From Paracoccaceae bacterium (lineage in GTDB: Bacteria > Pseudomonadota > Alphaproteobacteria > Rhodobacterales > Rhodobacteraceae), in contig JAHDIS010000017.1 of the NCBI GenBank assembly GCA_020630695.1, positions 1 through 60,911 of the forward strand: a stretch of 60,911 nt of DNA. The letters run 5' to 3'. Each line of letters begins with the position of its first letter. The first letter of the stretch is position 1. The notes under the pieces are model-generated. The model worked only from the letters and a program-made list of their open reading frames with translations. It ran no database searches and was not told the DNA's origin. Position numbers and translations under genes: made by a program. Below are positions 18,146 to 27,200 of this stretch, piece after piece.

Positions 18146-18474
18146 GTGAAGGTCACCGCCCAGACAGCGTGGGCACCAAGCCAGAGCAGCCCAGCCCCCA
18201 AAAGCCAAGTCGCGCCATCCAGCAATGCGCCTTTCATCCCGCCCCATTCATGAAGGACCACCCGAACGCCGATGGCACCATGGATCGAAACCGCTAGGAC
18301 AAAACCGCCGTAGAACAAAAACCACGCCACCGACCCCTGTGTCCGGCTCAGAATTTCGGCTGCGCTCAATCCGCCCTGAATGGCGTAGATCATGACCGCG
18401 AGATGGCCAATTACCAGCGGCGCCATCAAGAGCGCGGTCAGGCGTTGCAGCATGTAAAGGCGCAGGTTCAACAT
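18142..18474 (-). CDS. SDH-like second membrane anchor (SdhD/FrdD-like)
   Basis: 110 residues, three predicted helices. RLTALLMAPLVIGHLAVMIYA and SIHGAIGVRVVLHEWGG contain histidines in the places expected for haem or quinone contacts. The ATG at 18474 shares a base with the stop of the Fe-S subunit gene. Together with the next gene it makes a two-subunit, six-helix anchor typical of type C or D quinone oxidoreductases; I cannot tell which from sequence alone. Confidence 0.82.
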   Translation of the reverse strand: MLNLRLYMLQRLTALLMAPLVIGHLAVMIYAIQGGLSAAEILSRTQGSVAWFLFYGGFVLAVSIHGAIGVRVVLHEWGGMKGALLDGATWLLGAGLLWLGAHAVWAVTFT

Positions 18475-19190
18475 CAGCGCCCCCGTTTGAAAAACGATTT
18501 GGCGGTTTCGCGCTTCAACCCGGCAATGGCCGCCAGTGGATCAAGCTCGTTGGGGCAGTAGGCGGTACAGGATCCGATCGAATGGCAGTTATGGCACCCG
18601 CCTTTTCCCGACACCGCGTCAAGAATGGTCTGCCGGCCCTCATCCTTGGCATCGTTGAGCAAGGTCCACGCGCGTTGCAAAGCCGCCGGGCCAAGATAGT
18701 CGGGATTGCCCGCGACCGTATCACAGGCCGCATAGCAGACCGAACAATTGATGCATTCAATCGCGGCGTTTGCCGCCTCTCGTTCGGCGCTTCCTTCGTC
18801 GACAGGTGCTATCGGATCATCACGGGTCAATCCACCGTGGTGTATGCCCTCGGCCGCAACCCATTTGTCAAAGAACGGATCCATATCAACCGCCAAATCC
18901 TTGATCACGGGCAGGTTGCGCAGCGGGCCGATGGTCACCGCATTTCCATCCAAAACCTTCGAGATGTGCGTACGGCAGGTCCAGCGCGGCACGCCGTTCA
19001 CCATCATCGCGCAGGATCCGCACATGCCGACACGGCAAGCAAAGCGATAACTGAGCGTCGGATCAACGTTTTGCTGAACCCATGACACGACATCCAGTAC
19101 GGTCTGGTTGTCGTATTGTGGCACGTCGAAAACCTCGGCCCCCGACGGGCCGCGTTCGATTGTGACCTTCAGTGTTGGCGACGCCGTCAT
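18474..19190 (-). CDS. Succinate dehydrogenase/fumarate reductase-like iron-sulfur subunit
   Basis: 238 residues, full SdhB/FrdB layout. [2Fe-2S] ligands are in CRVGMCGSC and PRWTC; the C-terminal domain has CINCSVCYAAC for [4Fe-4S] and CHNCHSIGSCTAYCP for the [3Fe-4S]/[4Fe-4S] centres. It carries electrons between the flavoprotein and quinone. It is the first gene of the ten-gene operon, an order (B, anchor, anchor, A) different from the TCA-cycle sdhCDAB order, which supports a separate function. The ATG at 19190 is followed by well-conserved sequence. Confidence 0.92.
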   Translation of the reverse strand: MTASPTLKVTIERGPSGAEVFDVPQYDNQTVLDVVSWVQQNVDPTLSYRFACRVGMCGSCAMMVNGVPRWTCRTHISKVLDGNAVTIGPLRNLPVIKDLAVDMDPFFDKWVAAEGIHHGGLTRDDPIAPVDEGSAEREAANAAIECINCSVCYAACDTVAGNPDYLGPAALQRAWTLLNDAKDEGRQTILDAVSGKGGCHNCHSIGSCTAYCPNELDPLAAIAGLKRETAKSFFKRGR

Positions 19191-19293
19191 GTGAACCTGC
19201 TGTGCCCAAGTGCTTTCTCACAAAGGCATATCAGACAGCGCAGCTTAACAAACGCGAAAAATTCTTACGAATTACGTTAGATCTACTAACAGA
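19191..19293 (-). promoter_or_regulatory. Presumed promoter region of the ten-gene operon
   Basis: This 103-base gap is the only non-coding space upstream of the operon. It is AT-rich compared with its surroundings and holds the dyad GTTAG-ATCTA-CTAAC at 19276-19290, which has the interrupted symmetry of a LysR-type site. No -35/-10 pair is convincing by eye. Confidence 0.4.
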
Positions 19294-20328
19294 TCAGGCG
19301 GAAAAATCAGTGATCACAGCCGTTCCGGGCGGTGTCGGCCCTTGCATGGCTCTCAGTTCTGCACTTGCCATGGATAGCGGGATTTCCCGCGCGACCATCG
19401 GGCCGAGATCAACAGCGCCCTGTTCGATTAGTTCGAGCAAGCGTGGGTATTTCCAGGATGGCATTCCACGCGTGCCAAAGAACGACAGCTGTTTGGCGTA
19501 AATCGCGCGCATGTTGACGGTCATCATCCCATCCCCGGCGGGCATGCCCACGTGTACATGCCGGCCCAAAGTCGCGAGACATTCAACGGAGGCGTTGGTC
19601 GTCTGCGCGACGCCCAACGCTTCGATCGAAACCTGTGCGCCCCCGCCTGTCGCATCGCGAATGGCTTCGGCTGCGTTCACCTGCGCAGCATTCACTGCAA
19701 CGTCGGCACCAAGCGACAAAGCGTGCTGCAGCTTTTCCTCGACCACGTCGACCACGATGACCCGAGCGCCCAGCATTTTGGCCAACAAAAGCGCGGCCAA
19801 CCCAATGCCACCCGTTCCGTGAATTGCCACCCATTCCCCAGCCTGAACGCTGGCCCGGTCCGTCAGCGCGTGCCACGCTGTCGTCACCCGACATCCCAAC
19901 CCGGCCGCCAAACCCGGCGACATGGTTTCGGGCAGGAAAACGAGGTTGTGATCATAGGGAACCGCCACCAGTTCCGCATAAGCCCCCGGCGCACCAAAGC
20001 CGGGAACAACCGCCGATTCACAGGCGTTCGAAACGCCCCGGCTGCATTCAGGGCATGACCCGCATCCCAGAATGAACGGCGCAATCAGCCGATCACCGAC
20101 TTTATGCTTGGCCTTGGCCCCTGCCTCGACAACCGTACCGCAGTATTCGTGGCCCATGATCGACCCTGGAACGACCTTTGGATGTCCGCCGACCCAGCCA
20201 TGATAGTCCGACCGGCAAACCCCGCAGGCTGCAACCTCAAGCACCACACCCGTCTCAGGGCATTGCGGGTCTGCGACAGTTTCAATCGAAAGATCTTGGT
20301 TGAATTCTTCAACAACAGCGGCGCGCAT
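19294..20328 (-). CDS. Zinc-dependent alcohol dehydrogenase (MDR family)
   Basis: 344 residues. Catalytic zinc ligands are expected in CGVCRSDYHGW and GHEYCGTVVEAG, structural zinc in the four-Cys lobe CGSCPECSRGVSNAC, and the NAD(P)-binding motif is GTGGIGLAALLLAKM. It oxidises an alcohol to an aldehyde or the reverse. The start at 20328 (MRAAVVEEF) follows AAAGGG; an ATG 39 bases further upstream is not supported by similarity. Its stop lies 103 bases before the start of the ten-gene operon, on the same strand, so read-through into the operon is possible but not evident. Confidence 0.9.
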   Translation of the reverse strand: MRAAVVEEFNQDLSIETVADPQCPETGVVLEVAACGVCRSDYHGWVGGHPKVVPGSIMGHEYCGTVVEAGAKAKHKVGDRLIAPFILGCGSCPECSRGVSNACESAVVPGFGAPGAYAELVAVPYDHNLVFLPETMSPGLAAGLGCRVTTAWHALTDRASVQAGEWVAIHGTGGIGLAALLLAKMLGARVIVVDVVEEKLQHALSLGADVAVNAAQVNAAEAIRDATGGGAQVSIEALGVAQTTNASVECLATLGRHVHVGMPAGDGMMTVNMRAIYAKQLSFFGTRGMPSWKYPRLLELIEQGAVDLGPMVAREIPLSMASAELRAMQGPTPPGTAVITDFSA

Positions 20329-20385
20329 TTTGGACCCTTTCTCTGGTCTGAGATACAAGCAGGCCAAAGCATTGGGACAGAAATG

Positions 20386-20416
20386 AAAAAGGTCAAGGCA
20401 ATCACGCCCTGACCTT
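20386..20416 (-). terminator. Intrinsic terminator after alanine dehydrogenase
   Basis: On the minus strand, stem AAGGTCA/GGC with its complement around a six-base loop is followed by a T-run. It is 53 bases after the ald stop and upstream of the alcohol dehydrogenase gene, separating the two transcripts. Confidence 0.75.
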
Positions 20417-20468
20417 CTTTTCTATTTTACTTCAATATCTTGCACGACACCAAAAGGCCATCGGCAAC

Positions 20469-21593
20469 CTAGGCTGCAGTCCGCAAAACCTCGCCTGCGG
20501 CAATGAAGTCAAGGCCCAGCGCTTCGCCCACGGCCCCATATGTCAGACGTCCTGCGTGCACGTTCAGACCATTGAGCAGATGGGGGTCTTCTGCGCAGGC
20601 GCGTTGCCAACCCTTGTCGGCCAGAGCCAGCATGAACGGCATAGTCGCATTGCCCAATGCGATCGTGGATGTCCGTGCAACAGCACCCGGCATGTTGGCC
20701 ACGCAGTAGTGCATGATGCCGTCCACCTCATAAACCGGGTCGGCATGAGTCGTGGCCCGGGAGGTCTCGAAACATCCGCCCTGATCGATGGCAACATCCA
20801 CCAAGGCCGCGCCCGGTTTCATCATCGCGAAGTCAGCGCGCTTCACCAGCTTTGGCGCCTCTGCCCCCGGCACTAGAACAGCACCGATGACCATGTCCGC
20901 CTGCTGCAGATGCTCTGCCAGCAAACCGGCGCTGGAATAGCCTGTGCCAAAGGTTCCGCCAAAGACGTCATCGAGGTAACGAAGACGCGGCAGGGACCGG
21001 TCCAGCACGGTTACATCCGCGCCCATACCGGCCGCAATACGGGCCGCGTGTGTGCCAACAACACCGCCGCCAATCACGAGCACCTTGGCCGCGCCAACAC
21101 CGGGAACGCCACCCATCAGAACGCCCCGGCCGCCGTTTGCCTTTTGCAAGGTCCAAGCGCCAACTTGAGGGGCCAAACGGCCAGCAACTTCGGACATGGG
21201 GGCCAGCAGGGGCAGACCGCCGCGTTCATCGGTTACAGTCTCATAAGCGATGGCGGTGCAGCCGGATGCGAGCAAATCATTGGTCTGATCCGGATCGGGT
21301 GCCAGATGCAGGTAAGTGAACAGAAGCTGGCCTTCTCTCAGCATTTTGCGTTCCACGGCCTGAGGCTCTTTGACTTTCACGATCATGTCGGATTGCGCAA
21401 AGATTTCCTCTGCCGTGTCGGCAATACGAGCACCTGCAGTGGTATAGTCTTCGTCCGCAAATCCAGCGCCAACGCCCGCGCCCTTCTGGACGGTGACTTC
21501 ATGGCCATGTGCAACTGCTTCGCGTGCCGCATTGGGCGTCAGTCCAACGCGAAATTCCTGTGGTTTAATCTCGGTGGGGCATCCGATTTTCAT
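20469..21593 (-). CDS. ald: Alanine dehydrogenase
   Basis: 374 residues, the family length. It interconverts L-alanine and pyruvate plus ammonia with NAD. N-terminal [20 protein letters not shown] contains the substrate Lys/Arg region; [26 protein letters not shown] is the NAD fold; [19 protein letters not shown] is a family signature. The start at 21593 follows GGAGGAG at ideal spacing; an upstream in-frame ATG (21656) is rejected. The divergent Lrp-family regulator suggests alanine-responsive control, as for ald elsewhere. Confidence 0.96.
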   Translation of the reverse strand: MKIGCPTEIKPQEFRVGLTPNAAREAVAHGHEVTVQKGAGVGAGFADEDYTTAGARIADTAEEIFAQSDMIVKVKEPQAVERKMLREGQLLFTYLHLAPDPDQTNDLLASGCTAIAYETVTDERGGLPLLAPMSEVAGRLAPQVGAWTLQKANGGRGVLMGGVPGVGAAKVLVIGGGVVGTHAARIAAGMGADVTVLDRSLPRLRYLDDVFGGTFGTGYSSAGLLAEHLQQADMVIGAVLVPGAEAPKLVKRADFAMMKPGAALVDVAIDQGGCFETSRATTHADPVYEVDGIMHYCVANMPGAVARTSTIALGNATMPFMLALADKGWQRACAEDPHLLNGLNVHAGRLTYGAVGEALGLDFIAAGEVLRTAA

Positions 21594-21694
21594 TGCCATC
21601 TCCTCCATGGGCACGATCCGGTAACATGCACAAACAATGCGCCCTACGGGTCGCAAAGTGCTTGCAAAGGCATGGCGTGGTGAACCACATTATT

Positions 21695-21707
21695 CGAAGA
21701 AACTTCG
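21695..21707. promoter_or_regulatory. Small dyad in the ald/lrp divergent region
   Basis: CGAAG-AAA-CTTCG lies in the 149-base gap between the ald and Lrp-family starts. It could be part of an Lrp/AsnC site, which are often degenerate; weak evidence. Confidence 0.3.
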
Positions 21708-21742
21708 GAACAGCCGACCATCAATGAAAGGATTTTGCGCAA

Positions 21743-22201
21743 ATGAGCCTCGATGAGACAGACCGCCGAATCCTGAGGGTGCTCCAGCAAAAAGGGCGTA
21801 TGTCCAATGCGGATCTTTCCGAGGCGGTTCATTTGTCCGCTTCGGCCTGTCACCGGCGCGTGCAACGCCTTGAGGCCGAGGGTTTCATCCGGGACTACGT
21901 GGCCTTGCTGAATGCACGCAAACTCGGCTTTCCGACAACGGTTTTTGTGGAAATCAAACTACAGGCACAGGCCGACGAAGTTCTGGAGGCCTTTGAAAAA
22001 GCCGTTGCCCGTGTTCCCGATGTGCTGGAATGCCACCTTATGGCAGGCACTGCCGACTATATCCTCAAGGTTGTCGCAGAAGACACCGAGGATTTTGCCC
22101 GCATCCACCGGCAATATCTGACGCGGCTGCCGGGCGTCGCCCAGATGCAATCGAGTTTCGCCCTAAGAACGGTATTCAAGACCACCGCCCTTCCGGTTTG
22201 A
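21743..22201 (+). CDS. Lrp/AsnC-family transcriptional regulator, probable ald regulator
   Basis: 152 residues: N-terminal helix-turn-helix (DRRILRVLQQKGRMSNADLSEAVHLSASACHRRVQRLEAEGFI) and a C-terminal RAM effector domain with HLMAGTADYILKVVAED. Lrp proteins sense amino acids. It is divergent from ald, the AldR/ald arrangement known in other bacteria, so it probably activates ald with alanine as effector. That link is inferred from position. Confidence 0.92.
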   Translation: MSLDETDRRILRVLQQKGRMSNADLSEAVHLSASACHRRVQRLEAEGFIRDYVALLNARKLGFPTTVFVEIKLQAQADEVLEAFEKAVARVPDVLECHLMAGTADYILKVVAEDTEDFARIHRQYLTRLPGVAQMQSSFALRTVFKTTALPV

Positions 22202-22408
22202 ACAGGACGCCAAAAGCGCTTTGCCAACCCGGAACAAACACTCAGGGCACGGCAAATCCCACTTATGGGGACAGCACTTGCCCCTCCCACGGGTGACGCA
22301 TTTTGCGTTGTCTTAATATTGTGTGGGCCAGCACGGTTCGGCCTCCGTTCTGAAGCATTGCTCTCATCCGGTGACTGCGTCATGCTGCCCACGACAAGGC
22401 AGAGTACA

Positions 22409-23998
22409 ATGCAGTTTGATCACATCATCATCGGTGCCGGCAGCGCAGGCTGCGTGATGGCCAAACGTCTGGCCGAAGGCGGACGCCGTGTGCTGGTTCT
22501 GGAGGCCGGCGGGCGGGATAATTATCACTGGGTCCACATTCCGATGGGTTACCTCTATTGCATCGGGAACCCCCGCACGGACTGGATGTATCGTACGGCG
22601 CCCGAGCCGGGCCTGAACGGCCGCAGTCTATTGTATCCGCGTGGCAAAGTTCTGGGCGGGTGTTCATCCATCAACGGAATGCTTTATCTGCGCGGTCAGG
22701 CGGCGGACTACGACGGTTGGCGCCAGCTTGGCCTGCCCGGTTGGGGCTGGGACGACGTTCTGCCCTATTTCAAGCGATCAGAAGACTATGTTGACGGCCC
22801 CAGCGACATGCATGGCGAAGGCGGCGAATGGCGCGTCGAAAACCAACGTCTGCACTGGGACCTGCTGGATCATTGGATGGAAGCGGCCCAAGAAGCTGGC
22901 CTGCCCAAAACCGATGACTTCAACACCGGCGACAATGAAGGCGTCGGCTATTTCAAGGTCAACCAACGCAACGGTTGGCGCATGAACACCGCCAAGGCCT
23001 TTTTGCGCACAGCCGATGGGCCGAACATCAAGGTTGAAACCGGTGCGCAGGTCACTCGATTGATTGTCGAACAAGGCCGTGTAGTCGGGGTCGCATATCT
23101 GCGTGACAACGCGCCCATTGAGGCCCGCTGCGATGGCGATGTCATCCTGAGCGCCGGGGCCATCGGCTCACCGCAGATCCTTCAATTGTCCGGCATCGGT
23201 CCGGGCGCTTTGCTGCAAGAACATGGAATTGATGTTCTACACGATGCGCCGGGCGTCGGGGCCAATCTGCAGGATCACCTGCAATTGCGATGTTCATGGA
23301 AATTGAAAAACGCCCGATCCCTAAACACTCTGGCCAATTCATTGCTGGGCAAGGCACGCATCGCGGCTGAATACGCCCTGAAACGATCCGGCCCTATGAG
23401 CATGGCACCTTCCCAACTTGGCGCGTTTTCCAAGTCGCGCCCGGATTTGGCGACAGCTGATCTTGAATACCATGTGCAGCCGCTCTCGCTTGAGGCATTC
23501 GGGCAGCCCCTGCACGACTACCCGGCCATAACAGCCAGCGTCTGCAATCTGCGCCCGGAAAGCCGGGGAACAGTGGAAATCATCTCACGCAGCCACCGCG
23601 ATGCACCGCGGATTGCCCCCAATTATCTAAGCACCGAAGGGGACCGGCAAGTCGCCGTCGCCGCGATCCGGCAGGCGCGTGACATCATGCGGCAACCCGC
23701 CATGTCCCGCTATGACCTACAAGAGGTGAAGCCCGGCGCTGACATCACGGCTGAAGGCGATTTGGCGCAGGCAGCGGGCGACATCGGCACGACGATCTTT
23801 CATCCCGTCAGCACCGTGCGCATGGGCCCCGACAGCAACGCACCACTGGACCATCAGCTGCGGTTCAAGGGCATCGGCGGTCTGAGAGTCGTGGACGCGA
23901 GCGTCATGCCAACCATCACCAGCGGCAACACCAATTCCCCGACCATCATGATTGCCGAAAAAGCGGCTGATATGATCCTTTCAAGCCAATCATTATAG
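22409..23998 (+). CDS. GMC-family FAD oxidoreductase (choline-dehydrogenase-like)
   Basis: 529 residues. The FAD fold begins IIGAGSAGCVMAKRLAEGG; GMC signature 1 is around PRGKVLGGCSSINGMLYLRG and signature 2 around GAIGSPQILQLSGIGPG. The catalytic His is in FHPVSTVRMGPD with the C-terminal partner in SGNTNSPTIMIAEKAADMIL. It oxidises a primary alcohol, passing electrons to quinone or another acceptor. The start at 22409 is the one directly before the FAD motif; an open frame from 22265 adds unrelated residues. Substrate not determinable; choline itself is possible but there is no betaine aldehyde dehydrogenase next to it. Confidence 0.9.
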   Translation: MQFDHIIIGAGSAGCVMAKRLAEGGRRVLVLEAGGRDNYHWVHIPMGYLYCIGNPRTDWMYRTAPEPGLNGRSLLYPRGKVLGGCSSINGMLYLRGQAADYDGWRQLGLPGWGWDDVLPYFKRSEDYVDGPSDMHGEGGEWRVENQRLHWDLLDHWMEAAQEAGLPKTDDFNTGDNEGVGYFKVNQRNGWRMNTAKAFLRTADGPNIKVETGAQVTRLIVEQGRVVGVAYLRDNAPIEARCDGDVILSAGAIGSPQILQLSGIGPGALLQEHGIDVLHDAPGVGANLQDHLQLRCSWKLKNARSLNTLANSLLGKARIAAEYALKRSGPMSMAPSQLGAFSKSRPDLATADLEYHVQPLSLEAFGQPLHDYPAITASVCNLRPESRGTVEIISRSHRDAPRIAPNYLSTEGDRQVAVAAIRQARDIMRQPAMSRYDLQEVKPGADITAEGDLAQAAGDIGTTIFHPVSTVRMGPDSNAPLDHQLRFKGIGGLRVVDASVMPTITSGNTNSPTIMIAEKAADMILSSQSL

Positions 23999-24007
23999 GA
24001 ATTCCCC

Positions 24008-24361
24008 ATGACACGATGGCTCCCCCTGATTTTGTGCACCTTGACCGCGCCAGCATTGGCCGGTGAGGCGCACAAACCGTACGGCGAAGAATATTTCGAA
24101 CAATTTACCTTTCGCGCCTATGAACACGGGCTTCACCAGCCCGCCCCGGATGGCGCCGTCGTGATCCGGTTTGGTCAGGTTGACCGCAATCATAATCACA
24201 TCTGGGACAGTCACGAAATCGCATACAGTTTCGGCCCTGCCGCGCGGGATGTCATCCTCAGCTTTGACGCCAATGCTGACGGGCGGGTCAGCCTGCTTGA
24301 GTTTCGCGCCTATGACGATGGCAAGGGTGGCCCAGACGGTGTGCTTTGGGAATATCCCTGA
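24008..24361 (+). CDS. Secreted EF-hand calcium-binding protein
   Basis: 117 residues: an N-terminal signal peptide (TRWLPLILCTLTAPALAG), then two 12-residue EF-hand loops, DRNHNHIWDSHE and DANADGRVSLLE, with acidic or Asn side chains at loop positions 1, 3, 5, 9 and 12. It is probably periplasmic and binds Ca2+. It starts nine bases after the GMC gene stop and is likely cotranscribed. It might stabilise or regulate the GMC enzyme; this is a guess from position. Confidence 0.8.
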   Translation: MTRWLPLILCTLTAPALAGEAHKPYGEEYFEQFTFRAYEHGLHQPAPDGAVVIRFGQVDRNHNHIWDSHEIAYSFGPAARDVILSFDANADGRVSLLEFRAYDDGKGGPDGVLWEYP

Positions 24362-24385
24362 CGGCCTTTAAAACGCGGCTGGGCT

Positions 24386-24547
24386 TCAATCCGGTTTCGG
24401 ATGGTCGTCGTATTCGCCTGACAAGATGCGCTGTGCGTCACCTTCCGGATCGTCGTATTGGTTCGACCGGATGGTGAAGACAAAAAAGAGCAGGCCCATA
24501 CCGCCCAGAACAAGCGAAATCGGGATCAGATAAGTCAGAACAGTCAC
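24386..24547 (-). CDS. ccoS: cbb3 oxidase maturation protein CcoS (53 aa, GTG start)
   Basis: A very short gene. Translation from GTG at 24547 gives one membrane helix (LTYLIPISLVLGGMGLLFFVF) followed by the CcoS/FixS signature TIRSNQYDDPEGDAQRIL. CcoS is needed for haem b and CuB insertion into CcoN in related bacteria. It begins four bases after the ccoI stop, with GAGG upstream as a ribosome site. It closes the ccoGHIS operon. Confidence 0.93.
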   Translation of the reverse strand: MTVLTYLIPISLVLGGMGLLFFVFTIRSNQYDDPEGDAQRILSGEYDDHPKPD

Positions 24548-24551
24548 GAGA

Positions 24552-26732
24552 TTACCTCAGGCGTAGTGCGTTCAAAGACACAGTAATCGAACTGGCAGAC
24601 ATAGCCAGCGCCGCGATCAGCGGACTACAAAGCCCCGCAATAGCCAGCGGAACGGCGAACACGTTGTACCATGTGGCGATGGTAAAATTCTCGCGAATAC
24701 GGCGCAGCGCCTTACCGGACGTGGTCAAAGCATCCGGAATCTGAGCCAGCGAATTGCCCAGCAACACAATGTCCGACGCCACGCGGGCCGCATCCAATGC
24801 AGAGGCCGGCGAAATGCTGACATCAGCTGCGGTCAATGCAGCGGTATCGTTCAACCCATCGCCAACCATCAGGACCTTTGCGCCCTCTTTGCGCAGCGTT
24901 TCGATGCGGGCAGCCTTGTCGCCCGGCAAAGCCTCGGCCAACCAGTGCTGGATACCCAGCCGCCCAGCCAGATCTTCAACCGCAGGCGCTGTGTCGCCGG
25001 ACATCAGGATCACGCGTTTTTCTGCTTGGATCAGTGCGCTGACCGCTTCCTCGGCCCCCGCACGCAGCCTGTCTGCAAAGAAAAACGCCTGCGCGTCATT
25101 GTCATCGATGCGCAGCCACGCAGCCGTCTGGCGCGAGGTGCCGCCACCAACCCAATTGGCCCGGCCCAGCCGAACCTGTCGCCCACGCCAGATGCCCTCG
25201 GTTCCGTGGCCCGGCACTTCGCGGATGGCCTCAACCTTCGCCGGTTTGATCCCAGCGCTCTGCGCGGCTGCGACCAGCGCCTGCGACAGCGGGTGCGATG
25301 ACCCCATGGCCAGTGCCAGCGCTATTTCCAGATCCTTACGGGTAAAGTCACCCAGATTTTGCACCTCTGGTGTCCCGGCAGTCAGTGTGCCCGTCTTGTC
25401 AAAAACCACGGTGTCTACATCGGCCAGGCGTTCCAGCGCGGTGGCGCTTTTGATCAACAGACCCTTTTTGAACAACCGTCCAGAGGCCGCCGTCGTAACA
25501 GCGGGAACGGCCAGACCCAAAGCACAAGGGCATGTGATAATCAAAACCGCCGCTGCAATGTTCAGCGCTACGCGCAAATCGCCCGAATAGAGAAACCAGC
25601 CCACAAAGGCCAAGGCCGAAAGGATGTGAACGCCGGGCGCATAGAGCTTGGCTGCGCGGTCTGCCAAAGACGTGTAGCGGGAACGGCCAGACTCGGCCAC
25701 GGCGACCAGATCGGCCATTTGCTGCAAAGAGGTGTCTTTTCCAACAGCCGTCGCGCGGATCAAAAGCGGCCCGGTCAGGTTCACTTCACCGGCCGAAATA
25801 CGCGCGCCCGGCAAAGCCTGAACCGGCAGGGTTTCCCCGGTCAGCAGCGACCGGTCCAATTCAGACGCCCCTTCCACAATTTCTCCGTCGACGGGCATAC
25901 GAGCACCGGGGCGTAGCCGAATAAGATCACCAACACACAGTTCGGATACGGCAACCTTGTGCTCTTGCCCGTTCACAACCCGAAGCGCCCGTGGCACTTC
26001 CAACGCTGCCAGTTCCTGTGCGGCAGATCGCGCGATAGACCGGGTGCGATGGTCGAGATACCGGCCTGTCAGCAAGAAGAACGTCAGCGCAATGGCCGCG
26101 TCGAAATAAGCATGTTCACCCGACAATGACGTTTCCCAAAGCGAGGTGACAAGCGCCAGCAGGATCGCCAGTGAAATGGGCACATCCATGTTCAGGCTGC
26201 CAGCCTTCAACGCGGTCCAGGCGTTGCGAAAAAACGGCTGTGCAGAAAAGGCCACCGCAGGCAAGACAATCGCAGCACTGATCCAGTGAAACAGGTCACG
26301 GGTTGCGCCCTCGGCGCCGGACCAGACCGCGATGGACAACAGCATCACGTTCATGGCGGCAAATCCGGCAACCGCCAGACGCATCAACAAGTCGCGCCCC
26401 GCCTTGTCGTTCGCGGTCACGCCCAGCGCGGTGGCATCCAGTTCATGCGCTTCGTATCCGGCGGCTTCGACAACCGCGATCAGGTCTTCGGCAGTCAGGT
26501 CCGGTTCTGCGTCGATCGCCACACGTTTCATTGTCAAGTTTACCCGGGCCTTGTGGACGCCCGGCGCAGCATTCAAAGCGCGTTCGATCTTGGACATACA
26601 TGCCGCGCAATGGATGGTCGGAAGAGACAACGAAATATGCGTCTCGCTGAGCTGCTCAGCCAGAGCCTCTGCAGCGGGGGCAGCCGCACAGGCGGGACAG
26701 GCGGAAACCGGGGGACGCATCGTGGCGGTCAT
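24552..26732 (-). CDS. ccoI: P1B-type copper-exporting ATPase for cbb3 assembly
   Basis: 726 residues. N-terminal CPAC (12-15) and HMA-domain CAAC (42-45) metal sites, eight membrane helices, CPC in the transport helix (ITCPCALGLAVP), phosphorylation motif DKTGTLT, and GDGLNDTAAL. CcoI/FixI moves Cu+ to the periplasm for the CuB centre of CcoN. The ATG lies six bases after the ccoH stop. Typical length for FixI. Confidence 0.95.
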   Translation of the reverse strand: MTATMRPPVSACPACAAAPAAEALAEQLSETHISLSLPTIHCAACMSKIERALNAAPGVHKARVNLTMKRVAIDAEPDLTAEDLIAVVEAAGYEAHELDATALGVTANDKAGRDLLMRLAVAGFAAMNVMLLSIAVWSGAEGATRDLFHWISAAIVLPAVAFSAQPFFRNAWTALKAGSLNMDVPISLAILLALVTSLWETSLSGEHAYFDAAIALTFFLLTGRYLDHRTRSIARSAAQELAALEVPRALRVVNGQEHKVAVSELCVGDLIRLRPGARMPVDGEIVEGASELDRSLLTGETLPVQALPGARISAGEVNLTGPLLIRATAVGKDTSLQQMADLVAVAESGRSRYTSLADRAAKLYAPGVHILSALAFVGWFLYSGDLRVALNIAAAVLIITCPCALGLAVPAVTTAASGRLFKKGLLIKSATALERLADVDTVVFDKTGTLTAGTPEVQNLGDFTRKDLEIALALAMGSSHPLSQALVAAAQSAGIKPAKVEAIREVPGHGTEGIWRGRQVRLGRANWVGGGTSRQTAAWLRIDDNDAQAFFFADRLRAGAEEAVSALIQAEKRVILMSGDTAPAVEDLAGRLGIQHWLAEALPGDKAARIETLRKEGAKVLMVGDGLNDTAALTAADVSISPASALDAARVASDIVLLGNSLAQIPDALTTSGKALRRIRENFTIATWYNVFAVPLAIAGLCSPLIAALAMSASSITVSLNALRLR

Positions 26733-26738
26733 GGCGGA

Positions 26739-27200
26739 TTATCCCTTGATGTGGAAAACGACGCGCTGTTCGAATTCGGTGCCATCCAGCGCGACAGCAT
26801 TCATGCGAATATTCCAGTTGCCCGGTGCAAGCGCCTCGCGCGCGACATAGGCCTTGCCGTCAAAGGCAAACGCAGGGGTTCGGTCATCCTTGACGTGGGT
26901 GGGGCGGCCCAAGGTGGTCTTGAGCGATCCAACCTGAACGGGACGCCCGTCACTGTCAGTGATGGACAATATCAGCAAACCGCCCGTGTGGCGCGCCGCG
27001 ACGCTCCAACCCAGAGATTCCTGCGCGATACGTCTGTCTTCAAAGGTCTGGCTGGCGACGTAGGAATTCTTGGTTTCAACCCCCGGAAAGGTTTTGACCG
27101 CCGAGACCGCCAGCGCAACATTCGCGCCGATGATGATGGTGAATGCACCGACGAACACTCCGGCTGCATGCCACCCTGTAAATTGCTTTGCCTTTGCCAT
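26739..27200 (-). CDS. ccoH: cbb3 oxidase maturation protein CcoH/FixH
   Basis: 153 residues. One N-terminal helix (GVFVGAFTIIIGANVALAVSAV) and a periplasmic beta domain. FixH family proteins are needed for stable cbb3 oxidase assembly. Start and the ccoG stop share a base (TGATG), showing translational coupling. Confidence 0.92.
   Translation of the reverse strand: MAKAKQFTGWHAAGVFVGAFTIIIGANVALAVSAVKTFPGVETKNSYVASQTFEDRRIAQESLGWSVAARHTGGLLILSITDSDGRPVQVGSLKTTLGRPTHVKDDRTPAFAFDGKAYVAREALAPGNWNIRMNAVALDGTEFEQRVVFHIKG

Noticed and set aside
9645-24385. Genomic island or transposon boundaries around the block between ccoP and ccoS
   Set aside because: No integrase, transposase, tRNA gene or direct repeats were found at the edges; the split is noted only as a rearrangement.
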